DNA of 64,000 nucleotides. It comes from Streptomyces nojiriensis (GTDB taxonomy: Bacteria > Actinomycetota > Actinomycetes > Streptomycetales > Streptomycetaceae). The notes below the pieces were generated by a model. The model did no database searches, was not told the origin of the DNA, and saw nothing but the letters and a program-made list of their open reading frames with translations. Within the stretch, counting starts at the first letter, position 1, and every line of letters begins with the position of its first letter. Made by a program: the position numbers and the translations under genes. Shown here in pieces: positions 41,990-50,691 of this stretch. The stretch is from the NCBI RefSeq assembly GCF_017639205.1, contig NZ_CP071139.1:1860001-1924000 (forward strand), read 5' to 3'.

Positions 41990-42259
41990 ATGAAACACAT
42001 CGTCGCACGTCACGACGCTGTTACCCCGTGGTCCGACGACCTGGAGCCGTCGGACGCTGAGCTGAACGTGATCGAGTGGGAGATGCCGCTGATCCTGGCG
42101 GAGGTCGACCTGCTCGACGCGCAGATCATGGTCTTGGACCGGCCGGTCACGGTGCTGGATGAGCGTCGGATCCGCCGGGCCCGCCGCAGGGTGCTGGCCG
42201 TCCGGCGGTCGCTGACCAACCAGGCCGCCGCGGCGAGCGTGCCGGGCGGTGCCGCATGA
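41990..42259 (+). CDS. Small conserved AICE protein (DUF6284-like)
   Basis: An 89-residue charged protein with DAELNVIEWEMPLILAEVDLLDAQ in its middle and an Arg-rich RRIRRARRRVLAVRR segment. It resembles DUF6284 proteins that sit at the start of the conserved small-gene operon of Streptomyces integrative elements. Function unknown. ATG has GGGAG upstream and its end overlaps the next start by four bases. Confidence 0.7.
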   Translation: MKHIVARHDAVTPWSDDLEPSDAELNVIEWEMPLILAEVDLLDAQIMVLDRPVTVLDERRIRRARRRVLAVRRSLTNQAAAASVPGGAA

Positions 42260-42534
42260 ACGAGCGCACCGAGAGGGCCGCCGTCGCGGATCTGCTGTCC
42301 GCGATCGTCGCGGCGCTGGACGTGCCGCTGCCGGCGCTCGCCGAGGCCGATGAGCGCGCCTACCACCGGATTCTGCAGCGCCGCGCGAGTGACGTGCGGA
42401 TCGTGCTTCGCGTGATGCTCCGCCATCGGGGCGACGGCGACCTGTGGGAGAGCGCGAGCGAGATCCGGCACCGGACCGCCGAGGAGCCCGTCTCGTACAC
42501 CCCGTTCGTCTTCAAGGACGGGAGCACCTCATGA
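42256..42534 (+). CDS. Small hypothetical AICE protein
   Basis: A 92-residue protein (MNERTERAAVADLLSAIVAA at the start) with helical, acidic-then-basic character and no recognised domain. It is joined to both neighbours by four-base ATGA overlaps, so it belongs to the same operon. Confidence 0.7.
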   Translation: MNERTERAAVADLLSAIVAALDVPLPALAEADERAYHRILQRRASDVRIVLRVMLRHRGDGDLWESASEIRHRTAEEPVSYTPFVFKDGSTS

Positions 42535-43595
42535 CCGGCCACGACGCACCCGCTTCCCGCAGGCCTTTGTCGAGGGCCCAGAAGGTGGTTCTGGCCTCGG
42601 CATTCGTGCCGATGCTGGCTACCGGTGTCGCGGGCGGTGCGGGCACGTTCAGCAACATCAGCCACGCCTACGGGGCCGGTACGGCTCTGGGTGCGGTGGC
42701 GGCCGGTGAGGGCGCCACCGCCGTTCTGGCGCTGGTTCTGCTCGGCCTCACGATGCTGGGGCAGTCCGCTCCGGGGGTGGTCCGGCTGGGCCTGTGGGTC
42801 CTGCCGGCCGCGGCCGCGGTCATGGCCGCGACCGCCGCCCCGGACCCGGGGCGGACCGTCATCTACGCCGTGACCCCGATGGGCATGTGCGTCTCCGCCG
42901 AGGGCATGGCCTTCCTGGCCCGCCGGATCGTCGTCCACACCGACGGCCGCGACGCCGAGGCCGAAGCCAGGGCCGCCGCCGTGGTGCAGCAGCTGGCATA
43001 TCACCGGGCGGTCGCGGCGAACCACCCCGACGCCAAGGTGCAGGCCCGGTCGGAGCGCACGTCGTGGAAGCTCGCCCGGAAGGTCGGGACCGGTGACCTG
43101 TCGCTGGGGTCCCGGCTCCTGGACGTGCAGCGCGAGCGGATCACCGACGGCGCGGACGCAGCCCTGGCCGGCATGTTCTCCCTCCCCGTCACACCCGCCG
43201 TCACACCGGATGCCACCGCCATCCCGATCGAGGGGGTGGAGCAGGTGGAGCTGGAGCGCGTCACACCGGGCCGTGACGCCGAAGACACGCAGGTCACCGG
43301 CCGTGTTGCGGAGCTGGTTCCGGGGAGCGTCACGGACGAGTCGCACCCGGGCGTCACGCCCGTGACGCTGGACGAGGTCGCGGCCGTCGCGGGGGTCCCG
43401 GTCCCGCACCCCACCGAGACGCTCACCGACGAGCAGCTCCTGGTGGTGCTGCGGCACCTCCGGTACTCCACCGACCCGCCGATGTCCTACCGGCAGGCCG
43501 CCACCGCATTCCGCGACGCCGGATTCGTCGGCGGCGAGAAGCGCGTACGCACCGCCTGGGGCGCCCTGATGTCCCAGGAAGAGAACGCCACATGA
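42531..43595 (+). CDS. DUF2637 membrane protein (spread-type)
   Basis: A 354-residue protein with about four hydrophobic segments between residues 20 and 135 (ASAFVPMLATGVAGGAG, ATAVLALVLLGLTMLG and following), the DUF2637 layout. The cytoplasmic rest ends in a small helical domain. DUF2637 proteins occur in most Streptomyces conjugative elements and are thought to help intramycelial spread. ATG at 42531 overlaps the previous stop; its own stop overlaps the next start. Confidence 0.8.
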   Translation: MTGHDAPASRRPLSRAQKVVLASAFVPMLATGVAGGAGTFSNISHAYGAGTALGAVAAGEGATAVLALVLLGLTMLGQSAPGVVRLGLWVLPAAAAVMAATAAPDPGRTVIYAVTPMGMCVSAEGMAFLARRIVVHTDGRDAEAEARAAAVVQQLAYHRAVAANHPDAKVQARSERTSWKLARKVGTGDLSLGSRLLDVQRERITDGADAALAGMFSLPVTPAVTPDATAIPIEGVEQVELERVTPGRDAEDTQVTGRVAELVPGSVTDESHPGVTPVTLDEVAAVAGVPVPHPTETLTDEQLLVVLRHLRYSTDPPMSYRQAATAFRDAGFVGGEKRVRTAWGALMSQEENAT

Positions 43596-43930
43596 GCACC
43601 CTGCCCGTCTACCGGTGGCGTCTGGCCCCCGACGGGCTGGCCACCCGCCGGCAGCTCCGCTCCCTGGGGCTGCGGCCGGGCGGCCAGGACGTCGTCGCAC
43701 AGCTGGAGCGGCCCCGCCGACGGCGCGGGCCGCTGGTCGCCTACCTGTACCGGATCGACCGGGCCCGGCCCGTCCGGCCGATGACCGCCCGGCGGGCCGC
43801 GGCCCTGGCGAAGGCGAACGCGGCCCGCCGCTGGTGCCCGGCCTGCTGCCGCGATGCCGGGTACGTGATCCCGGCCTCGCTCGGCATGTGCACCCCGTGC
43901 GCCTACCCCGAAGCACAGCACCCCGCCTGA
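43592..43930 (+). CDS. RRQRL-type zinc-binding protein
   Basis: A 112-residue basic protein. The N-terminal LATRRQLRSLGLRPGGQDV resembles the RRQRL motif of small AICE proteins, and the C terminus has a Cys cluster WCPACCRDAGYVI...GMCTPC fitting a zinc ribbon. It may bind nucleic acid. It lies in the operon between the DUF2637 and Nudix genes. Confidence 0.75.
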   Translation: MSTLPVYRWRLAPDGLATRRQLRSLGLRPGGQDVVAQLERPRRRRGPLVAYLYRIDRARPVRPMTARRAAALAKANAARRWCPACCRDAGYVIPASLGMCTPCAYPEAQHPA

Positions 43931-43950
43931 CCTCCCGAGGAGACATCCCC

Positions 43951-44553
43951 ATGACCGAGACCATGCCGGAGACGATCCGGTACACCGCCGATGTGGTGTG
44001 CATCCGTGGCGGCGACGTGCTTGTGATCGAGCGCGGCTGGCCGCCGCACCAGGGCCGCCTGGCCCTGCCGGGCGGGCACGTAGACGCGGGCGAGACGTCC
44101 CGCGAGGCCGCCGCCCGGGAACTGCTGGAGGAGACCTGCGTCCACGTCCCCGCTGACTCGCTGGTGCTGGTCGGTGTGTACGACGCTCCGGAGCGCGATC
44201 CGCGCGGCCGGTACGTCACCGTTACCCGCGCCGCGGCGCCGCTGGTGCACCGGCCCGGACCGGTCGAGAAGACCCTTACCGACGCGCTCGCCTTCCTCGA
44301 CACCCACGGCTGGGCCAAGCACCGGCTCATCCACCCCGAGGGCGCCCGCTGCTCCATCGGCGCCCTGCGGGCCGCTGCCGGAACCCGCAACGCAGCCTAT
44401 CGGGACGCCGGGAACCTGCTTCTCGCGGAGGCCTGCCGGCAGCACGGCAAGCAGTGGGAGGCCATCCCGGCCTGGAACGACAACCACGCCGGCGCCCAGG
44501 TTCGCGGTGTGTGGGAGGCCGCCATCCAGCGCGCACACCACATGAACATCTGA
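43951..44553 (+). CDS. Chimeric ORF: Nudix N-terminal part fused to DUF6197-like protein
   Basis: A 200-residue hybrid. Residues 1-90 equal the N-terminal part of the intact Nudix protein at 60416, including the Nudix box (GGHVDAGETSREAAARELLEE split: G-x5-E, then RELLEET). From residue 91 the sequence changes to one like DUF6197 (LDTHGWAKHRLIHPEGARC, AIPAWNDNHAGA). The junction is in frame. The Nudix half lacks its last beta strands, so hydrolase activity is doubtful. It looks like the scar of an internal deletion in this element copy. Confidence 0.8.
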   Translation: MTETMPETIRYTADVVCIRGGDVLVIERGWPPHQGRLALPGGHVDAGETSREAAARELLEETCVHVPADSLVLVGVYDAPERDPRGRYVTVTRAAAPLVHRPGPVEKTLTDALAFLDTHGWAKHRLIHPEGARCSIGALRAAAGTRNAAYRDAGNLLLAEACRQHGKQWEAIPAWNDNHAGAQVRGVWEAAIQRAHHMNI

Positions 44554-44570
44554 CCCGGCTGGAGCCACCC

Positions 44571-44732
44571 GTGTCGTTCTCGTTCACCGACCCCAAACCG
44601 AACAACGAACCCTCGTTCTCCTTCACCGGGCCGAACCCGGAAGAGGTCGAAGAACAACTGCAGGCGATCGCCGACATGGCACACGAAATCCTCCGCCTCA
44701 TCGCCAAGGTCCGCAGCCAGATCAACAGCTGA
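44571..44732 (+). CDS. Small hypothetical protein
   Basis: A 53-residue protein with a repeated FSFT segment (VSFSFTDPKPNNEPSFSFTG) and an amphipathic helix at the C terminus. The GTG at 44571 has GGAG seven bases upstream. No family recognised. Confidence 0.55.
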   Translation: MSFSFTDPKPNNEPSFSFTGPNPEEVEEQLQAIADMAHEILRLIAKVRSQINS

Positions 44733-44846
44733 ACGCCCGTCCAGCAGACACGACGAGGGCGGCCCGTCTCACCAGAGCCCGGGCCGTCCTCACCCATGTC
44801 CGGGGCACCACCGGCACTCTCAACACCCGCCACTGAGGAGAGACCC

Positions 44847-45494
44847 ATGAAGTCCACCACGATTCCGTGGTTCGAGACCCTGACCGACAGCGTGTCCGCG
44901 CTCGGGGCCGCCGCCCGCGAAGCCCGCACCGCCCACCGCGCCGCACAGGCCGCCGGCGCCCAGTACAACCTCGACCGGCTCCAGTACGCGGACGGCGCCG
45001 TCACCGCCCCCGGCCAGTCGTCCACGGTCCCCGACCGCCCGCACGACCGGACCGTGTTCGAGATCCGTGCCTCCCACCTGGCGCACGAGTTCCGCATGGC
45101 CGCGCTGTACGACGACGCGGCCGCCGCCTACGCCTACGGCGCCGCCTGGGCCATCCAGCGCGTGCTGGACGGCAGGCAGCCGCCCCTTGTCGCACTCGGC
45201 CGCCAGGCCGACGGCCGCATCGCCATCCCCGACGGGCTGTTCCCCGTCCCGCCCGCCTTCCGGGGCCTCGACGGCTGGGACGGACACGCACGGTTCGAGC
45301 GGGCCCGAGCAGAACTGGACCGGGTCGGTGACCTGTGGGCCTACGTCCGCGGCCTCGACGAGCCGGACGACATCCCCGACGCCTTCGACCTGCTCGACGT
45401 CAACGAGAAGCTCGCAGCCGCCCCCGACGCCGCATTCGCCTTCGGCCAGATCGCGGAGACCGCCCTGCGCCACGCGCTCCTCCTCAAACGCTGA
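44847..45494 (+). CDS. Hypothetical AICE protein
   Basis: A 215-residue soluble, helix-rich protein with no recognised domain (starts MKSTTIPWFETLTDSVSALG; contains FEIRASHLAHEFRMAALYDD). ATG at 44847 has GAGGAGAG upstream. It faces the convergent HNH gene. Confidence 0.65.
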   Translation: MKSTTIPWFETLTDSVSALGAAAREARTAHRAAQAAGAQYNLDRLQYADGAVTAPGQSSTVPDRPHDRTVFEIRASHLAHEFRMAALYDDAAAAYAYGAAWAIQRVLDGRQPPLVALGRQADGRIAIPDGLFPVPPAFRGLDGWDGHARFERARAELDRVGDLWAYVRGLDEPDDIPDAFDLLDVNEKLAAAPDAAFAFGQIAETALRHALLLKR

Positions 45495-45504
45495 GGGCGG
45501 ACGG

Positions 45505-46458
45505 CTACGGGGTGTTGCGGTGGCTGCGCCAGTGGGCGGCAAGCCATACCTCGTGCTCGGGCCGCAACCTGGCCCTGGGGATCTTGCCGTGGAGGTCGGC
45601 GTAGGCGGGGTAGGTCAGGAGTTCTTCGTCGACGTCGATCAGGCCGGTGTCGGGATTGACGGCGATCTGGCCGCGGTCGAAGAGGCTGTGGACGTCGTTG
45701 CGCAGGAGCAGACCGCCCCAGTCGTGATGCTCGCTCTCCTCGGCAAAGCTGTAGAGGTGGGCCGCCTGGAGGGCGGCGGTGGGGGCGGGGCCGGTGAACG
45801 CGCAGACCTGGCCGTGGTCCTTGAGGAGCTGCTTGCGGAAGGCGGGCTGCCCCTGCCGGGTCTTCACGTTCGCCATCCGGTGCCCGCCCGCGATCGGCTT
45901 GCGCACCGTGTCCTCATCGGCCTGTGCGTCGTCCATGTCGAGGTCTTCGGCGTCGATGCCTTCGAGGGCCAGGAGGGCGTCGCGGAGCTTCTCCCACCTG
46001 GCCGGGCGCATGCTCAGCTGTGAGCGGGGTGAGTCGCACAGGGCCCGCAGCTCCGCGCCGGTCAGCAGGCCGCGGCCGTCCATCCACGTCTCGCCGTGGC
46101 GGGAGCGGTAGGTGACGACCGTCTTCGTCTTGCTGCCCGGCTCCTCGAACTGTGCGCCGCACTTGTTGCACAGGCAGGTCGGCTTGAGCTTCTTGCGGCG
46201 CTTGAAGTCGGCCTTCTTGCACACCGGACAGAAGTAGAGCGTCTTGACCTCGCTGCCGGTCTCGATCTGGGAGATCACGCCAAGGCCGAGGAGCTGCTTC
46301 TTGTCCCACAGGGCGATGACGTCGCCCACCTTCAGATTCGCGTGGTTGGGGACGGTGTCGTCCCAGCTGTAGTGCTGCGACGGGTCGTCGTCGTACCCGT
46401 CGTTCCCTCCGTGCTGCCGCTCTTCGCCCACTGCCAGCACCAGCCACGCCGTCGTCAA
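45505..46458 (-). CDS. HNH endonuclease with EVE/PUA-like N-terminal domain
   Basis: A 317-residue nuclease. The N-terminal 70 residues (YSWDDTVPNHANLKVGD, ALWDKKQLLGLGVISQI) resemble EVE/PUA-like readers of modified bases; a zinc ribbon follows (FCPVC, CLCNKC); the C-terminal HNH domain reads CAFTG, AAHLYSF, LLLRNDVHSLFDRGQI. EVE-HNH enzymes are known modification-dependent restriction nucleases. The TTG at 46458 follows a G-rich site; a longer in-frame ATG start at 46563 is less likely. It is divergent from two methyltransferase-like genes. Confidence 0.75.
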   Translation of the reverse strand: MTTAWLVLAVGEERQHGGNDGYDDDPSQHYSWDDTVPNHANLKVGDVIALWDKKQLLGLGVISQIETGSEVKTLYFCPVCKKADFKRRKKLKPTCLCNKCGAQFEEPGSKTKTVVTYRSRHGETWMDGRGLLTGAELRALCDSPRSQLSMRPARWEKLRDALLALEGIDAEDLDMDDAQADEDTVRKPIAGGHRMANVKTRQGQPAFRKQLLKDHGQVCAFTGPAPTAALQAAHLYSFAEESEHHDWGGLLLRNDVHSLFDRGQIAVNPDTGLIDVDEELLTYPAYADLHGKIPRARLRPEHEVWLAAHWRSHRNTP

Positions 46459-46561
46459 AGCCCGCCCCCTTCGATCACCGAAAGACCGGGGCAGCCGCCC
46501 TCTCGCCAAAGACCGCGGCTGCCCCGCAACCAGCCCAAATGAGAGAACTGGAGATACCAGC

Positions 46562-47251
46562 ATGACCTACCGCACCGACAGCCCGCGAGGATCCGGGCAC
46601 CGGCCGCTGTTACTGGACGCGTTCTGCTGTCAGGGCGGCGCCGGCACCGGCTACCAGCAGGCCGGATTCGACGTCACCGGCATCGACAAAGACCCCCAGC
46701 CCCGCTACCCCCTCACCTTCCGCCAGGCCGAGGCCGTCGCCTTCATCCGCGAGCACGGCGCGGGCTTCGGCTTCATCCACGCCTCCCCGCCCTGCCAGCA
46801 CGACACCGACTGCCAGCGCATCCAGAACAACGACCACCCCGACCTGATCGCCCCCACCCGCGCCGCCCTGAACGCGACGGGCCGCCCGTGGGTCATGGAG
46901 AACGTCCGCGGCGCCGCCCACAAGCTCCGCCAGCCCGTCATGCTGTGCGGGGCGATGTTCGGCCTGCGCACCTACCGCCACCGCTACTTCGAGACCGGCG
47001 GCGGCTTCGTCCTCCCTCAGCCCCCGCACCCTGCCCACCTGGTGCCGCAGGCCAAGATGGGCCGCCCTATCCCCGAGGGCTGGTACGGGCAGTTCGTCGG
47101 GAACTTCTCCGGCGTCGCCCTGGCCCGCGAGGTCATGGGCGTCCCGTGGATGAACCGCGACGGCATCCGCGAATGCATCCCCCCGGCCTACACCCATCAC
47201 ATCGGCCGCGCCGCCCTCGCCTTCCTCAGCACGCAGGCGGTGGCCGCATGA
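46562..47251 (+). CDS. C5-cytosine methyltransferase-like protein 1
   Basis: A 229-residue SAM-dependent methyltransferase. Motif I is LLLDAFCCQGGAGTGYQQAG and the catalytic motif IV is HASPPCQ, as in DNA cytosine-5 methyltransferases, but the protein is short and has no clear target-recognition domain. It has a TTA codon at codon 17, so expression may depend on the bldA tRNA. It overlaps the next methyltransferase-like gene by four bases. Confidence 0.8.
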   Translation: MTYRTDSPRGSGHRPLLLDAFCCQGGAGTGYQQAGFDVTGIDKDPQPRYPLTFRQAEAVAFIREHGAGFGFIHASPPCQHDTDCQRIQNNDHPDLIAPTRAALNATGRPWVMENVRGAAHKLRQPVMLCGAMFGLRTYRHRYFETGGGFVLPQPPHPAHLVPQAKMGRPIPEGWYGQFVGNFSGVALAREVMGVPWMNRDGIRECIPPAYTHHIGRAALAFLSTQAVAA

Positions 47252-47880
47252 GCGCCCACGTCCTGCCGCTGCGGCGGCCGAACGGCCTGCGGGTCCTGGA
47301 CCTGTGCTGCGGAGCAGGCGGCCTGTCCATGGGCTACCACCTCGCCGGATTCGACGTCACCGGCGTCGACAACCGGCCCCAGCCGAACTACCCCTTCACC
47401 TTCCACCAGGCCGACGCCCTCACCTTCCCCCTCGACGGCTTCGACCTCATCCACGCCTCCTGGCCCTGCCAGCACTTCGCCCGCGTCACCGCCTGGCGCG
47501 GCAACCGCACCCAGCACCCCGACCTCCTGACCCCCGGCCGCGAACGGCTCCAGGCGTCCGGGACCCCATGGGTCATCGAGAACGTCCCCGAAGCACCCCT
47601 GCGGCCGGACTACCTGCTGTGCGGGTCGCAGTTCGGCCTCAACGTCCGCCGCCACCGCACCTTCGAAACCTCCTGGGGCGGCGGCGGAGACCTCCTGCCG
47701 CCCTGCTGGCACCACAAGAACCTGCTCGCCTTCGAGCACAAGGGCGAACGCGCCTACGCCGACGCCATGGGCTGCACCTGGATGAACAAGACCGAAGCCC
47801 GCCAGGCCGTACCCCCCGCCTACACCCACTGGATCGCAACCCAGCACCTCACCCACACCCGGCAGGAGGCAGCCGCATGA
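47248..47880 (+). CDS. C5-cytosine methyltransferase-like protein 2
   Basis: A 210-residue paralogue of the preceding protein: motif I VLDLCCGAGGLSMGYHLAG, motif IV HASWPCQ, ENVPEAP as motif VI. Two half-size proteins of this kind in one operon might work as a pair. ATG at 47248 overlaps the preceding stop and its end overlaps the prim-pol start by four bases. Confidence 0.8.
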   Translation: MSAHVLPLRRPNGLRVLDLCCGAGGLSMGYHLAGFDVTGVDNRPQPNYPFTFHQADALTFPLDGFDLIHASWPCQHFARVTAWRGNRTQHPDLLTPGRERLQASGTPWVIENVPEAPLRPDYLLCGSQFGLNVRRHRTFETSWGGGGDLLPPCWHHKNLLAFEHKGERAYADAMGCTWMNKTEARQAVPPAYTHWIATQHLTHTRQEAAA

Positions 47881-48803
47881 CCAGCATGCCCGGCATCGGC
47901 CTGCCCGGCCTCGAACTCCTCGCCCACGCCATCGACGCCGCCCAGCACGGCTGGCACGTCTTCCCCCTGCGCCCACAGGACAAGCGGCCCGCCGGCCACC
48001 CCGAACGCTCCTGCCCCCGCACCGGCCGCTGCGCCGACGGGCACCGCACCCCCGAGATGCGGGCAACAACGGATCACGACCTGATCTCCGCCGCTTGGAC
48101 CCACGCCCCGTACAACATCGGGATCGCGACCGGCCCGTCCGGGCTGCTCGTCGTCGACCTCGACATGCTCAAGCCGACAGACGAAGAAGGAATGCCTGAC
48201 GGCGTGACCACCTTTGAGGCGCTCTGCGAGCGCGCCGGACAGGCCGTCCCCACCACCTACCGGGTCCGGACCGCCCGCGGCGGGATGCACCTGTACTTCA
48301 CCCAGCCCGCCGGGACCCGGCTCGGCAACACCGCCGGACGACTCGGGAAACACATCGACACCCGAGGCTGGGGCGGCTACGTCGTCGCCCCCGGCAGCAG
48401 CACCCCCGACGGCGCCTACACCGTGCTGGACAGCATCAGCCCCACCCCACTGCCCGGATGGCTCACCAACGCGCTCACAGCCAGGCCCAAGCCCGTCAGG
48501 GACGTCCCCGCACCGCTGACGGTGAAGGGGTCCCGGTATGCGAAAGCAGCCCTGGACAACGAAGTACACAACGTCGCCCATGCCGGAGACGGCACGCGGA
48601 ACGACACCCTGCTCAGGGCCGCAAGGGCTCTGGGACGGTTCATCGCGTCCGGCGACCTCACCCGCGCGGAGGTAGAGCAGGCTCTTAGAAGCGCAGCGGC
48701 GGGCAACGCCACCGAGTCGGAGCGCTACTACAACGACGTCATCGGACGGGGCCTGGACTGGTCCATCGCCAACAACCCCGCCGGCAGCCGGAGCGCGGCA
48801 TGA
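47877..48803 (+). CDS. Bifunctional DNA primase/polymerase (prim-pol)
   Basis: A 308-residue archaeo-eukaryotic-type primase. GWHVFPLRPQDKRPAGHP starts the prim-pol domain, GLLVVDLDM gives the catalytic Asp pair and RTARGGMHLYF the later catalytic His. It would prime replication of the excised element together with the DUF3987 protein. It is coupled by ATGA overlap at both ends. Confidence 0.9.
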   Translation: MTSMPGIGLPGLELLAHAIDAAQHGWHVFPLRPQDKRPAGHPERSCPRTGRCADGHRTPEMRATTDHDLISAAWTHAPYNIGIATGPSGLLVVDLDMLKPTDEEGMPDGVTTFEALCERAGQAVPTTYRVRTARGGMHLYFTQPAGTRLGNTAGRLGKHIDTRGWGGYVVAPGSSTPDGAYTVLDSISPTPLPGWLTNALTARPKPVRDVPAPLTVKGSRYAKAALDNEVHNVAHAGDGTRNDTLLRAARALGRFIASGDLTRAEVEQALRSAAAGNATESERYYNDVIGRGLDWSIANNPAGSRSAA

Positions 48804-49153
48804 ACACCCACCTCCCCATCCCCTCTAAGAGCCCTCTCCACCACCGTCCCGCAGAGGACGCCGAACAACCGCCACCACAGCAGGTGGTGGGCGCCCCGAA
48901 CGGCGTCGCCGAAGGCGTCCCCTCATCTGTTCGCCCTGACCCACACGCCGACGACGGGCGCCGGCCGGTGGCCTGGCTCCACATCGTCGCTCCGCCTTCC
49001 TACGGGGCGGCCCCCAGCGTCCGCTCCCGGTGTTCCTGCGGCCGCGATCTCTTCGCGGCAGGGAGGGCACGCGCCTTGGCGCTGATCGCCGACCATGCGC
49101 AGCACCGCACAGTTTGCTCCCGCCTCACCCCGCGAAGGGAAGAAGCCGCATGA
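48800..49153 (+). CDS. Hypothetical replication-operon protein
   Basis: A 117-residue Pro/Arg-rich protein with Cys residues (SRCSCGRD, TVCSRL) that might form a small zinc site. No family recognised. Four-base overlaps with prim-pol and the DUF3987 gene place it in the replication operon. Confidence 0.65.
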   Translation: MNTHLPIPSKSPLHHRPAEDAEQPPPQQVVGAPNGVAEGVPSSVRPDPHADDGRRPVAWLHIVAPPSYGAAPSVRSRCSCGRDLFAAGRARALALIADHAQHRTVCSRLTPRREEAA

Positions 49154-50691
49154 GTCAGCATGACCCCGAGCTGTGGGCCGGGTTCAATGAGATGACCGCC
49201 GAGGACGTCGCCGGTCCGGTGTGGGACGAGCCGGTACCGCTCAACCCGCGCGGACAGCTCCCCACGTTCCCTGTGGACGCCCTGCCCGGCTGGCTCGCTG
49301 CCATGACGGCCGGTGTCGCGGAGGAGACGCAGACGCCAGTCGACCTCGCCGGGTGTCTCGCTCTCGCTGTCGTCGGCGCTGCTGCCGGCGGGCGCCTGAC
49401 CGTGACGGTGCGCGGGCAGTGGAGCGAGCCGGTCAACCTCTACACCGCCGTCGCTCTGCCTCCCGGCAACCGCAAGAGCGCCGTGTTCGGACTCATGACC
49501 AAGCCCCTCCTCGCCGCCGAGAAGGCTCTGATCGAGCTCACGGCGCCCCAGCGGGCCGAGGCCGCGGCCTCGGCGCGGATCGCGAAGGCCGCTGCCGAGA
49601 AGGCCGAGAAGATCGCGGCGAACGCGGAGGCCGACAAGCTGGCCGATCTGACGGCCCAGGCCGTCTCTTTGTCTGAGGCCGCCGAGCGGGCCGTCGTGCC
49701 GGCGGAGCCGCAGCTCGTCGCGGACGACGTCACCGCCGAGAGCCTGACCAGCCTCCTCGCCCAGCAGGACGGACGGATCGCGATCCTGTCCCCCGAGGGC
49801 GAGATCTTCGAGATCATCGCCGGACGCTACTCCGGCGTCCCGAACATGGGGATCTTCCTCAAGGGCCACGCCGGCGACATGGCCCGCGTCAACCGCCAGG
49901 CCCGCGACGCCCAGTACATCGAGAACCCCGCCATCACCATGGGCCTGGCCGTCCAGCCGGACGTCCTCGATGCCATCGGCCAGATCAAGGGCGCCGACGG
50001 GCGCGGCCTGCTCGCCCGGTTCCTGTACTCCAAGCCCGAATCCCTCGTCGGCTACCGCAACCTCACCCCCGAACTCCTCAGCCCCGACACCGCCGACACC
50101 TACGCCCAGAACCTCGGGCGTCTCGCCCTGACCCTCGCGGGCTGGACCGAGACCGCCGAGCTCACCCTCACACCCGAGGCCGACGCGGTTCTGCTCGCCT
50201 ACCAGCGCGTCACGGAATCGCGCCTGCGCAAGGACGGGAGTCTCGCGCCGATCGTGAACTGGGCCAGCAAGCGCGACGGCGCCGTCGCCCGGATCGCCGG
50301 GCTCCTCCACCTCGCCGCCCACCCCGAGGACGCCTGGACCCGGCCGATCGCCACCGAGACCATGGCCGCCGCCACCCGCCTCGGGGACTACTTCACCGCC
50401 CACGCCCTCGACGTCTTCAACGCCATGAAGGCCGACCCCGCCCAGGGCGCCGCCCACACGGTCCTCACCCACCTGACCGAGACCCGCACCACCGCCTTCA
50501 CCAAACGCGACCTCTTCCGCGCGATGCCCCGCAGCGAGTTCCCCGCCATGGGCGACCTCGACCCCGCCCTGGAGCTCCTGGAGGAGCACGGCTGGGTCCG
50601 CCAGCAGCCCCCGCCGCCCCGCACCACGCGCGGCGGCCGGCCGCCCTCCCCCCGCTACGAGACCCACCCCCGCATCACCCCCGCCGCCTGA
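49150..50691 (+). CDS. DUF3987 replication protein
   Basis: A 513-residue protein of the DUF3987/YfjI family. The N-terminal two-thirds has the helicase-like segment TAVALPPGNRKSAVFGLMTKP (atypical P-loop) with a long Ala/Glu-rich coiled region (about 130-185), then ILSPEGEIFEIIAGRYSG. In AICEs such proteins act as the replication initiator/helicase. It ends just before a cluster of CTGACAGAAC iterons, the probable origin. Confidence 0.85.
   Translation: MSQHDPELWAGFNEMTAEDVAGPVWDEPVPLNPRGQLPTFPVDALPGWLAAMTAGVAEETQTPVDLAGCLALAVVGAAAGGRLTVTVRGQWSEPVNLYTAVALPPGNRKSAVFGLMTKPLLAAEKALIELTAPQRAEAAASARIAKAAAEKAEKIAANAEADKLADLTAQAVSLSEAAERAVVPAEPQLVADDVTAESLTSLLAQQDGRIAILSPEGEIFEIIAGRYSGVPNMGIFLKGHAGDMARVNRQARDAQYIENPAITMGLAVQPDVLDAIGQIKGADGRGLLARFLYSKPESLVGYRNLTPELLSPDTADTYAQNLGRLALTLAGWTETAELTLTPEADAVLLAYQRVTESRLRKDGSLAPIVNWASKRDGAVARIAGLLHLAAHPEDAWTRPIATETMAAATRLGDYFTAHALDVFNAMKADPAQGAAHTVLTHLTETRTTAFTKRDLFRAMPRSEFPAMGDLDPALELLEEHGWVRQQPPPPRTTRGGRPPSPRYETHPRITPAA

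Larger units (their letters stand above)
36138..44221 (+). repeat. 8,084-bp direct repeat, first copy
   Basis: Every stretch I compared, and every encoded protein, is identical to 52603-60686 at an offset of 16,465 bp. Similarity starts abruptly at ctcttagaacgttcttaag and ends after the g at 44221, inside the Nudix gene. Confidence 0.93.
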
